Position numbers and translations under genes: made by a program
Part shown: one piece after another, positions 1-5,803 of the stretch
Numbering within the stretch: the stretch's first letter is position 1
How the letters are laid out: every line of letters begins with the position of its first letter
Source: an uncultured Acidobacteriota bacterium
Lineage (GTDB): Bacteria > Acidobacteriota > Thermoanaerobaculia > UBA5066
Assembly: GCA_937902605.1 (NCBI GenBank)
Contig: CALFNC010000175.1
Coordinates: 1-5,803 of the forward strand
Reading direction: 5' to 3'
Length of the DNA: 5,803 nucleotides
The notes under the pieces: model-generated
What the model saw: only the letters and a program-made list of their open reading frames with translations
What the model was told of the DNA's origin: nothing
Database searches by the model: none

Positions 1-2816
1 AGCCGGGACGCCGAGGACTCCTCGACGAACAGCGAGTGTTGGCCCGATTCGCGGGCCTTCCGCTCGGCAGCCGCGGCGTTGATGGCTGAGTCGAGCCCCC
101 TCTCCAGGGCCGCGCGTGACTTTCCCAGGGTGTCGAACGAGCCGGCGCGGACGAGCGCCTCGATCACCTTCCGGTTGTTGAGGCGGAGGTTGACGCGGCA
201 GCAGAAGTCGGTGAGGGAGACGAAAGGCCCGCTCTCCGTCCGGGCTTCGAGGATCGACTGGACGGCCCCCTCGCCGACGCCCTTGACGGCCCCCAGCCCG
301 AAACGGATCGCGCCGCCGTCGGTCGAGAACGCGAGGTCTGAGCGGTTCACGTCTGGCGGCAGGACGGGGATCTTCATCTCCCGGCAGCTGTTGACGTACT
401 TCACGATGTCGTCCGACTTCCCCGAGTTCGCCGTCAGCGTGGCCGCCATGAACTCGACCGGAAAGTGGACCTTCATCCAGGCGGTGCGATACGCGAGGAG
501 CGCGTAGACGACCGAGTGGGACTTGTTGAAACCGTAGCGGCCGAACGGGAGGATCAGCTCCCACAGCTGCTCGGCTTTCTTCTTCGGCGTTCCGGCGGCG
601 ACCGCCTTCTTGATAAACCTCTCCCCTTCCCCCTTCAGCTTCGCGTCGTCCTTCTTGCCGATCGCCTTCCGAAGCTGGTCCGCCTCGCGGGGCGTGTAGC
701 CGGCGACGAGCCGGGCTGCGAGCATGACCTGCTCCTGGTAGACGAGGACGCCGTAGGTGTCCTTGAGGATCGGCTCGAGCTGCGGGAGCGGGTAGTCGAA
801 CTTCTTTCCGCGGCGCCGCTCGATGTAGACCTCCACCGTGCCCGCGTCGAGGGCGCCGGGGCGGTAGAGCGCGTTCACCGCCGAGAGGTCGTCGAAGACA
901 GTGGGTTGGACCCGCCGCAGGAGGTCACGCATGCCCGAGGACTCGAACTGGAACACTCCGTCGGTCCGCCCCTCCGAGAAGAGCCGGAAGACCTCGGGGT
1001 CGTCCAGCGGGATCGACGGGAAGGACGGCTTGGTTCCAGTCCGTCGCTCCACCAGCAGGGCCGCGTCGTCCAGGATCGTCAGCGTGATCAGCCCGAGGAA
1101 GTCCATCTTCAAAAGGCCCATCTTGTCGACGGCCTTCATCTCGAACTGGGTCGTGATCTCTTCGTTGTTGTTCCGGTAGAGCGGGAGGAACTCGATCAGC
1201 GGCCTCGGGGCGATCAGGATGCCGGCCGCGTGGACGCCGGCATGCCGTGACACCCCCTCGAGTCGCTCCCCGAGGTCGAACAGCCGGCGATAAGTCTCGT
1301 TGCCGCTCAGCGCCTCCGCCAGCTCGCGGACTTCGCGGCGCGCTTCGGCCAGCGTCGTCGGCTTGCCGGGGTTCGCGGGGATCATCGAGCAGAGCCGGTT
1401 GACCTCGCCCAGGTCGACGCCCAGGACACGGCCGACGTCGCGGATGACGGCACGTGCCTTCATGGAGTTGAACGTGATGATCTGCCCGACGTTCTCCCGC
1501 CCGTACTTCTGGCGGACGTACTCGATCACCTCGCCGCGCCGCCGCTCGCAGAGGTCGACGTCGATGTCGGGCATCGAGACGCGGTCGAGGTTCAGGAAGC
1601 GCTCGAAGAGGAGGTCGTAGCGGAGCGGGTCGACGTCGGTGATCTCCAGCGTCCAGGCCACGAGGGAGCCGGCAGCGCTCCCACGCCCCGGCCCGACGGG
1701 GATTCCCTTCACCCTGGCGTACCGGATGAAGTCCCATACGATCAGGAAGTAGCTCGAGAGTCCCATCGACTGGATGACCCCCAGCTCCCACCGGAGCCGC
1801 TCGTCGTACTCCTCCCGGGAGTGGCGGATGCGCCCCTGGGCGAAAACCTCCGTCAGGGCCTCCAGCCGAGCGGCGAGCCCCTCCGTCGCGAGCGCCTCGA
1901 GGTAGGCGTCGGCCGTGGCGTACCCCTCGGGGAACGGGAAGCTCGGGAGCTGGAGCTCGGAGTCCATGATGACCTTGGGGGCCACGCGGCTCGCGATGGC
2001 GGCAGAATTGCTGACGGCCTCGAGCGAGGTCGTCCGGAACGCCTCCTTCATCTCGTCCGGGCTCTTCACGTAGAACTCGTCGTTGTAGAACCTCAACCGC
2101 TTGGGGTCGTCGAGCTTCCGCCCGGTGCCGATGCACAGGAGTACCTCTTGCGCTTTGGAATCCTCCCGAACGAGGTAATGGGCGTCGTTCGTCGCGACGA
2201 CCGGGATCCCGGTCTCTTCGGAAAGCCGGAGGAGGTCGGGCAGTATCTTCCGCTGCTCGGGGATCCCGTGGTCCATCAGCTCGATGAAGTACCGGTCGGC
2301 GCCGAAGAGGTCGCGGTACTTCTCGGCGGTCCGCTTCGCACCCGAGTAGTCGCCGGCGAGAAGCCGCTGGGAGACTTCCGACTTCAGGCAGCCGGAGAGG
2401 GCGATGATGCCGTCGTGGTACTGCTCGAGGAGCTGCCAGTCCATGCGGGGCTTGTAGTAGAAGCCACTGAGAAATGCCTCCGAGACGAGGCGGGCGAGGT
2501 TCCGGTACCCGTCTGGCGTCTCGACGAGGAGGGTGAGGTGGTAGTTCGAGCCCTCGCCGTCAACCGTCCTGACCGCCTCCCGGTCGAAGCGGGAGCCGGG
2601 GGCGACGTACGCCTCGACGCCGAGGATCGGCTTGATGCCAGCGTCCAGAGCCAGGGTCTGCAGGTCGTACGCGCCGAACATGTTCCCGTGGTCGGTGACG
2701 GCCACTGCGGACATCCCGTTCTTCTGGACGTGGCGGACGAGGTCCTTGGGCCGGTTCGCTCCGTCGAGGAGCGAGTACTGCGAGTGGAGGTGGAGGTGGA
2801 CGAAATCCCCGGACAT
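1..2816 (-). CDS. dnaE: DNA polymerase III subunit alpha (DnaE), C-terminus cut by window edge
   Basis: This is the replicative polymerase of the DNA polymerase III holoenzyme, which extends DNA in the cytoplasm. The frame is open from ATG 2816 to the left edge, giving 938 codons; DnaE proteins are usually about 1150 residues, so some 200 C-terminal residues (OB fold and tau-binding region) lie outside. The PHP domain spans about residues 1-280 and starts with FVHLHLHSQYS; its nine metal ligands all appear present (H9, H11, D18, H43, E68, H93, C143, D211, H213). The polymerase core carries GPGRGS (R378), PDIDVD (D417 and D419) and MDFLGL (D572), matching the E. coli catalytic triad D401, D403 and D555. 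FNKSHS is near residue 763, and a helix-hairpin-helix region lies at about 830-900. QHSLF at 926-930 sits where the beta-clamp-binding motif is expected. ATG 2816 is chosen because homology starts there; no strong Shine-Dalgarno precedes it. The gene lies 47 bases after guaA. No internal stop or frameshift was seen. Confidence 0.98.
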   Translation of the reverse strand, partial: MSGDFVHLHLHSQYSLLDGANRPKDLVRHVQKNGMSAVAVTDHGNMFGAYDLQTLALDAGIKPILGVEAYVAPGSRFDREAVRTVDGEGSNYHLTLLVETPDGYRNLARLVSEAFLSGFYYKPRMDWQLLEQYHDGIIALSGCLKSEVSQRLLAGDYSGAKRTAEKYRDLFGADRYFIELMDHGIPEQRKILPDLLRLSEETGIPVVATNDAHYLVREDSKAQEVLLCIGTGRKLDDPKRLRFYNDEFYVKSPDEMKEAFRTTSLEAVSNSAAIASRVAPKVIMDSELQLPSFPFPEGYATADAYLEALATEGLAARLEALTEVFAQGRIRHSREEYDERLRWELGVIQSMGLSSYFLIVWDFIRYARVKGIPVGPGRGSAAGSLVAWTLEITDVDPLRYDLLFERFLNLDRVSMPDIDVDLCERRRGEVIEYVRQKYGRENVGQIITFNSMKARAVIRDVGRVLGVDLGEVNRLCSMIPANPGKPTTLAEARREVRELAEALSGNETYRRLFDLGERLEGVSRHAGVHAAGILIAPRPLIEFLPLYRNNNEEITTQFEMKAVDKMGLLKMDFLGLITLTILDDAALLVERRTGTKPSFPSIPLDDPEVFRLFSEGRTDGVFQFESSGMRDLLRRVQPTVFDDLSAVNALYRPGALDAGTVEVYIERRRGKKFDYPLPQLEPILKDTYGVLVYQEQVMLAARLVAGYTPREADQLRKAIGKKDDAKLKGEGERFIKKAVAAGTPKKKAEQLWELILPFGRYGFNKSHSVVYALLAYRTAWMKVHFPVEFMAATLTANSGKSDDIVKYVNSCREMKIPVLPPDVNRSDLAFSTDGGAIRFGLGAVKGVGEGAVQSILEARTESGPFVSLTDFCCRVNLRLNNRKVIEALVRAGSFDTLGKSRAALERGLDSAINAAAAERKARESGQHSLFVEESSASR

Positions 2817-2824
2817 CGGATCCG

Positions 2825-2830
2825 ATTGTA
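2825..2830 (-). promoter_or_regulatory. Candidate -10 box (TACAAT) just before dnaE
   Basis: TACAAT, read on the minus strand, matches five of six bases of the sigma-70 -10 consensus and lies 8 bases before the dnaE ATG. No good -35 is visible: the best hexamer at 17-base spacing, ATGGCG, matches three of six. A start about 7 bases downstream would give a leaderless or nearly leaderless dnaE mRNA, which would fit the weak ribosome binding site. The same arrangement occurs before the membrane protein gene. The call rests on pattern only. Confidence 0.3.
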
Positions 2831-2833
2831 GTT

Positions 2834-2861
2834 AACGGCCCGGGGCACGCCATGGGCCGTT
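2834..2861 (-). repeat. Inverted repeat between guaA and dnaE
   Basis: Perfect 8-bp arms (AACGGCCC at 2834-2841 and GGGCCGTT at 2854-2861 on the plus strand) flank a 12-base spacer. The repeat begins within the second of the tandem guaA stop codons and ends three bases before the candidate dnaE -10 box. In RNA it could form a GC-rich hairpin after guaA, but no U-tract follows on either strand, so it is not a standard intrinsic terminator. The arm centres are 20 bp apart, about two helical turns, so it could instead be an operator for a dimeric regulator covering the -35 region of dnaE. The choice cannot be made from sequence alone. Confidence 0.5.
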
Positions 2862-2863
2862 CA

Positions 2864-4402
2864 TCACTCCCACTCGATCGTGCCGGGCGGCTTCGAGGTG
2901 ACGTCGTAGACGACCCGGTTCACGCCCCGGACCTCGCCGACGATCCGCCGGGCCGCTCGGTCCAGTAGATCGTGCGGGAGCCGGGCCCAGTCGGCCGTCA
3001 TGAAGTCCAGTGTCGTCACGGCCCGGAGGGCCACGACGTTCTCGTAGGTCCGGTTGTCCCCCATGACGCCGACCGACCGGACCGGCAGAAGGACCGCAAA
3101 GGCCTGCGCCGTCTGCTCGTAGTGGCCCGACGCATGGAGCTCCTCCAGGAAGATCGCGTCGGCTTCCTGCAGGACCCGTACCCGTTCGCGCGTCACCTCC
3201 CCTGGAATCCGTACGGCTAACCCTGGGCCCGGGAAGGGGTGCCGCCAAAGCATCTCGTGGGGAATCCCCAGCTCCTCTCCCAGGCGGCGGACCTCGTCCT
3301 TGAAGAGCTCCCGAAGAGGTTCCACGAGCCTGAACCCCAGCTTCTCGGGGAGACCGCCCACGTTGTGGTGGGTCTTGATGACCGAGGACGGGCCCTTGAT
3401 GGAGACCGACTCGATGACGTCTGGGTAGAGGGTTCCCTGTGCCAGCCAGGCGGCCCCATCGACCGCGCGGGCGTTCTCCGTGAACACGTCGATGAAGAGG
3501 CCGCCGATGATCTTCCGCTTCCGTTCTGGATCGGTTACCGAGGCCAGCTGTGCGAAAAACCGGTCGGACGCGTCGACGCCGGTGACCGGGAGCTTGAGGA
3601 GGCGAAAGCTCTCTAGCACCATCCGCCCCTCGTTCTTGCGGAGCAGCCCCGTGTCGACGAAGACGCCGCGAAACCTCTTTCCCACCGCCTCTCGCAGCAG
3701 CATGGCCGCGACCGTCGAGTCGACTCCGCCTGAGAGTGCCCCGAGGACGAGGCCCTCGCGGATCTCGTCCCGCAGCCGCGCCACCACATCGGACCGGAAG
3801 CTCGCCATGGTCCAGGTCGGCCGCGCCCCGCAGACTCCGAGCAGGAAGTTCTCCAGGATCAGGGCGCCATGCTCAGTGTGGTGCACCTCGGGGTGGAACT
3901 GGACGCCGTAGAGCCCTCGCGACGCGTCCTCGAACGCGGCGACGGGTGCATTGCCGGTCCGGGCCGTCACCTGGAATCCGGGAGGAGCGGTGATCACGTG
4001 GTCGCCATGACTCATCCAAACGGTCTCGCGGGCGCCGAGCCCCGCGAAGAGCCGGCCGCCCTCGACCTCTACGCCGGCCCTCCCGTACTCGCGCCCATCC
4101 GCCCGGCCGACCTCCCCGCCAAAGCTCTGCGCCATCCACTGCATTCCGTAGCACAGGCCGAGGACCGGGATCCCTAGCGAGAAGAGGGCCGGGTCGCCGA
4201 GGGGGGCTCCCTCGTCGTACACGCTGGAGGGTCCCCCGGAGAGGATCAGGCCCACGGGCCGGAGGGCGGCGATCTCGGGGGCCGGCGTGGAGAACGGGAG
4301 GACGGTCGACCGGACGCACGCCTCGCGGACCCTCCGGGCGATCACCTGCGTGTACTGGGACCCGAAGTCGAGGACGACGACGGTGTCGTGAGCGGGGACC
4401 AT
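2864..4402 (-). CDS. guaA: GMP synthase (glutamine-hydrolysing)
   Basis: GuaA converts XMP to GMP using ATP and glutamine, the last step of de novo GMP synthesis, in the cytoplasm. From ATG 4402 the protein is 512 residues, close to the usual 510-525. An N-terminal class I glutamine amidotransferase domain (about 6-195) starts with VVVLDFGSQYTQ and has the triad Cys84 (GLCYGMQ), His170 and Glu172 (VQFHPEVHHT). The ATP-pyrophosphatase domain follows, with the P-loop SGGVDS at 224-229. The C-terminal dimerisation domain contains HPFPGPGLAVRIPGE (388-402) and ends in KPPGTIEWE. All key residues are present. The frame stays open 15 codons upstream to 4447, but ATG 4402 has a GGAG six bases before it and fits the family N-terminus. 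It starts two bases after the membrane protein stop, suggesting translational coupling. It ends in tandem TGA TGA (2861-2866). No guaB is visible. Confidence 0.98.
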   Translation of the reverse strand: MVPAHDTVVVLDFGSQYTQVIARRVREACVRSTVLPFSTPAPEIAALRPVGLILSGGPSSVYDEGAPLGDPALFSLGIPVLGLCYGMQWMAQSFGGEVGRADGREYGRAGVEVEGGRLFAGLGARETVWMSHGDHVITAPPGFQVTARTGNAPVAAFEDASRGLYGVQFHPEVHHTEHGALILENFLLGVCGARPTWTMASFRSDVVARLRDEIREGLVLGALSGGVDSTVAAMLLREAVGKRFRGVFVDTGLLRKNEGRMVLESFRLLKLPVTGVDASDRFFAQLASVTDPERKRKIIGGLFIDVFTENARAVDGAAWLAQGTLYPDVIESVSIKGPSSVIKTHHNVGGLPEKLGFRLVEPLRELFKDEVRRLGEELGIPHEMLWRHPFPGPGLAVRIPGEVTRERVRVLQEADAIFLEELHASGHYEQTAQAFAVLLPVRSVGVMGDNRTYENVVALRAVTTLDFMTADWARLPHDLLDRAARRIVGEVRGVNRVVYDVTSKPPGTIEWE

Positions 4403-4404
4403 GC

Positions 4405-4965
4405 CTATCTCCGTTCCGGCCGCGAAGGAGCCGGATGCCCTGGCCACAGAGAGGCGACGAACCGCGGGAACGAGACGAGAGCGGCGAGGACGAGCGCGAG
4501 GGCGGTGGCGACGAACGGGACGGCCGCGACCATCACCGGGGCGATGTTGACGCCGCCCGGAAGCTCACCGCCGTGAGCCACCCGGTCGAGCGACCGTGCG
4601 GCGAAGACCGACGCTCCGATCGCGACGGTGACGAACGTGAAGACGCTTTCGGGCGGGAGGGCCCGGGACCTCCCCCGCGATTCTCCCCCGGTTCCGCGCC
4701 AGAGCCGGGCTGCCATCCCGGTGCCGGCGTCGGCGAGAAATAGGAGGAGGGACGTGACGATGTATGGGAGGAGGAAGAGGACCGTGGCGATCACGGCGAA
4801 CCGCGGGAGGGGACGCCGTCCGAGCCCCTGTCCGAGCGTCTCCGCGAGAAAGGGGTACGGCGTGAATGCCTCGGCTGCCCGCCCGTGGGTCCAGAGATAG
4901 GTTGACAGCGCGGCAACGAAGGCGAGCGGGACGATCACCAGGAACCCGCGCGCCATTCGGAACAT
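4405..4965 (-). CDS. Hypothetical four-helix membrane protein
   Basis: I do not recognise this family and assign no function. The 186-residue product has four hydrophobic segments at about residues 8-25, 56-78, 108-123 and 141-165. The basic N-terminus (MFRMARG), the basic loop at 86-101 and the Arg-rich tail (SRPERR) suggest both ends and the middle loop are cytoplasmic. A single proline interrupts helix 4. I see no catalytic motif, paired cysteines or metal ligands. ATG 4965 is the longest start; ATG 4956 (residue 4) is possible, and neither has a good Shine-Dalgarno. High-GC codon use matches the neighbours, and the positional pattern of hydrophobic blocks argues for a real gene and not a shadow. 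It sits 31 bases after the transglycosylase and its stop is two bases before the guaA start. It may share their transcript without sharing their function. Confidence 0.82.
   Translation of the reverse strand: MFRMARGFLVIVPLAFVAALSTYLWTHGRAAEAFTPYPFLAETLGQGLGRRPLPRFAVIATVLFLLPYIVTSLLLFLADAGTGMAARLWRGTGGESRGRSRALPPESVFTFVTVAIGASVFAARSLDRVAHGGELPGGVNIAPVMVAAVPFVATALALVLAALVSFPRFVASLWPGHPAPSRPERR
4409..4412 (-). promoter_or_regulatory. Ribosome binding site deciding the guaA start
   Basis: GGAG on the minus strand lies six bases before ATG 4402 and within the last sense codons (CGG AGA) of the upstream membrane protein gene. It supports ATG 4402 over the in-frame ATG at 4447. Its location also means that ribosomes finishing the upstream gene release at the guaA start region. 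Confidence 0.7.
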
Positions 4966-4972
4966 CCCAGCG

Positions 4973-5000
4973 AGTATAGCGACGGGCCGCGGACGGTCAG
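4973..5000 (-). promoter_or_regulatory. Candidate promoter before the membrane protein-guaA pair
   Basis: On the minus strand, CTGACC (4995-5000, four of six matches to TTGACA) and TATACT (4973-4978, five of six matches to TATAAT) are separated by 16 bases. The -35 element overlaps the stop codon of the transglycosylase gene. Seven bases separate the -10 box from ATG 4965, so transcription would start at or next to that ATG, giving a leaderless message. If real, it would let the membrane protein gene and guaA be expressed independently of xerD and the transglycosylase. In a GC-rich background such AT-rich hexamers are uncommon, but a chance match is possible. Confidence 0.35.
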
Positions 5001-5707
5001 CGGAGGGACTCCCAGAACATGGAGACCTTCCGGACGTAGTCCCGCGTTTCTGGGTACGGAGGAATCCCGCCGTACGACTCGACGGCGTGCTCTCCGGCGT
5101 TGTATGCGGCTAGGATCAGCTCCACCTCGGTCTCGCCGAACCGGGCGGCGAGCTGGGAGAGGTAGGCGGCCCCGCCCCGGATGTTCTCCGCCGGGTCGAA
5201 GGGGCGCTGCACCCCGAGGCGCCGGGCCGTCGCCGGCATCAGCTGCATCAGGCCACGCGCCCCCTTGGGGGAGACCGCGTGGGGAGAGAAGTTCGACTCG
5301 ACGCGGATGACGGCGGAGATCAGGCCCGGGTCTATCTGGTGCTCCCGGGCGGCAGCCAGGATGAGAGGCCGAAGCGACGTCGGCCCCGGAAGCTCGGCCG
5401 CCACCGGCGTCCGGATGGAACGTCGCGCAGAACAGATGGGTCGCTCCTTGGGGGGCTGCTCCGGGTCCGGCATGATCTCGTCGTCGACGATCCGCTCGAT
5501 CCGGTCCAGGTCGAGCGAGAGCGTGCCCCCTTCCGGGAGGCGGATGGCGACCCGTTCGCCGCTCAGCTCGAACCCGGCCGCCTTCACGGTCCGGCCGTCG
5601 TCCAGGACGACGAGTGCCGCCGCCACCGGGAGGGCCGACGCCGCCAGAACCATCGCAATGGCCAGCGCCAGGGCGAACCCTGCCGTTCGCCAGGCCCGCT
5701 CACGCAC
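4997..5707 (-). CDS. Secreted lytic transglycosylase (Slt/MltE-like catalytic domain)
   Basis: The product probably cleaves the MurNAc-GlcNAc bond of peptidoglycan outside the cytoplasmic membrane, with formation of 1,6-anhydroMurNAc. Numbered from GTG 5707 (236 residues), it has a signal peptide at about 1-30 (MRERAWRT, a hydrophobic run, then PVAAA). A short beta-rich segment follows (about 32-77, [12 protein letters not shown]), then a Pro-rich linker (78-112) and a goose-lysozyme-like domain (112-236). The catalytic Glu137 lies in [14 protein letters not shown], followed by the family motifs [13 protein letters not shown] (149-161), [11 protein letters not shown] (200-210) and [10 protein letters not shown] (216-225). 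An in-frame ATG at 5755 would add 16 residues before the signal peptide and overlap xerD by 56 bases. GTG 5707 overlaps it by only 8 and gives a normal n-region, so I prefer it, although neither start has a clear Shine-Dalgarno. No lipobox is seen, so it is probably periplasmic and not a lipoprotein. Confidence 0.93.
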   Translation of the reverse strand: MRERAWRTAGFALALAIAMVLAASALPVAAALVVLDDGRTVKAAGFELSGERVAIRLPEGGTLSLDLDRIERIVDDEIMPDPEQPPKERPICSARRSIRTPVAAELPGPTSLRPLILAAAREHQIDPGLISAVIRVESNFSPHAVSPKGARGLMQLMPATARRLGVQRPFDPAENIRGGAAYLSQLAARFGETEVELILAAYNAGEHAVESYGGIPPYPETRDYVRKVSMFWESLR

Positions 5708-5803
5708 GGGGATGAGTCCGGTCGTAGACGCGCCGCGCCCGGGAGAGCGAGACATGCGTGTAGATCTCGGTGGTGGCGATGTCCCGGTGGCCGAGCATCA
5801 TCT
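5700..5803 (-). CDS. xerD: Tyrosine recombinase XerD, C-terminal end only (cut by window edge)
   Basis: Only the last 33 codons and the TGA stop are inside the window. The translation [17 protein letters not shown] is the classic end of the tyrosine recombinase catalytic domain: the GH pair belongs to the active site and the Tyr of IYTHV (14th visible residue) is the nucleophile that attacks DNA. The tail ends in THPRA, very like the HHPRA end of E. coli XerD, which favours XerD over XerC or a phage integrase. XerD works with XerC and FtsK at dif to resolve chromosome dimers. The stop overlaps the likely GTG start of the transglycosylase by eight bases. The N-terminal domain and the catalytic arginines lie outside the window, so a phage integrase is not strictly excluded. 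Confidence 0.88.
   Translation of the reverse strand, partial: MMLGHRDIATTEIYTHVSLSRARRVYDRTHPRA

Noticed and set aside
465..1250. Plus-strand open frame of 261 codons opposite dnaE
   Set aside because: It is antisense to the polymerase core of dnaE, its composition (Arg, Glu, Val, Leu rich) is the mirror of GC-rich codons, and it shows no domain or ribosome binding site.
925..2136. Minus-strand open frame of 403 codons overlapping dnaE in another frame
   Set aside because: It is a frame-shifted reading of dnaE, extremely rich in Arg, Pro and Gly. The dnaE frame is continuous through the region with all catalytic motifs.
1821..2831. Plus-strand open frame of 336 codons opposite the 5' part of dnaE
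   Set aside because: Despite its length it mirrors the PHP and palm-coding region. It is a typical antisense shadow in GC-rich DNA, with no recognisable motif.
2834..2861. Intrinsic terminator between guaA and dnaE
   Set aside because: The stem is good, but neither strand has a T-tract after it, so I list it only as an inverted repeat.
3873..4319. Minus-strand open frame of 148 codons within guaA
   Set aside because: It is an Arg/Pro-rich out-of-frame reading of the glutaminase domain; the guaA frame is intact here.
4403..4447. Longer guaA start adding 15 residues
   Set aside because: The extra residues (MARASGSFAAGTEIG) are not like the family N-terminus and would overlap the upstream gene by 43 bases, whereas ATG 4402 has a well-placed GGAG.
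1..5803. Mobile element, CRISPR array, tRNA or rRNA gene, toxin-antitoxin or phage-defence cassette
   Set aside because: No direct repeats, transposase, cloverleaf or unassigned space was found. The tyrosine recombinase end is XerD-like and sits in a housekeeping gene row, so it is not taken as an integrase marking an island.

Overview
This is a high-GC (roughly two thirds G+C), gene-dense piece of a bacterial chromosome. Every supported gene lies on the minus strand, so transcription runs from the right edge to the left edge. The layout, in transcription order, is: the last 33 codons of a XerD-type tyrosine recombinase (cut by the right edge), a secreted lytic transglycosylase of the Slt type, an unrecognised four-helix membrane protein, GMP synthase (guaA, complete), and the DNA polymerase III alpha subunit (dnaE, N-terminal 938 residues, cut by the left edge). 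There is no stretch of more than 50 bases without a gene and no sign of mobile DNA, RNA genes or CRISPR.

The window looks like conserved core genome rather than an accessory island. The junctions are tight. The xerD stop overlaps the likely GTG start of the transglycosylase by 8 bases. There are 31 bases between the transglycosylase and the membrane protein, 2 between the membrane protein and guaA, and 47 between guaA and dnaE. This suggests co-transcription, with possible internal promoters before the membrane gene and before dnaE. The products serve chromosome dimer resolution, cell-wall turnover, guanine nucleotide supply and replication. They are joined by housekeeping context and not by a single pathway, although GuaA and DnaE are loosely linked because GMP is a precursor of dGTP.

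The organism cannot be named from the sequence. The GC content, the DnaE1-type polymerase with a complete PHP metal site, and the transglycosylase with a small N-terminal beta-rich segment would fit a high-GC Gram-negative lineage such as Acidobacteriota or the former Deltaproteobacteria. This is a guess.

I did not find a new multi-gene system. The points most worth a second look are the intact PHP proofreading site of DnaE, two TANNNT boxes placed 7 to 8 bases before ATG codons that lack a good ribosome binding site, an 8-bp inverted repeat between guaA and dnaE, and the orphan membrane protein apparently coupled to guaA.
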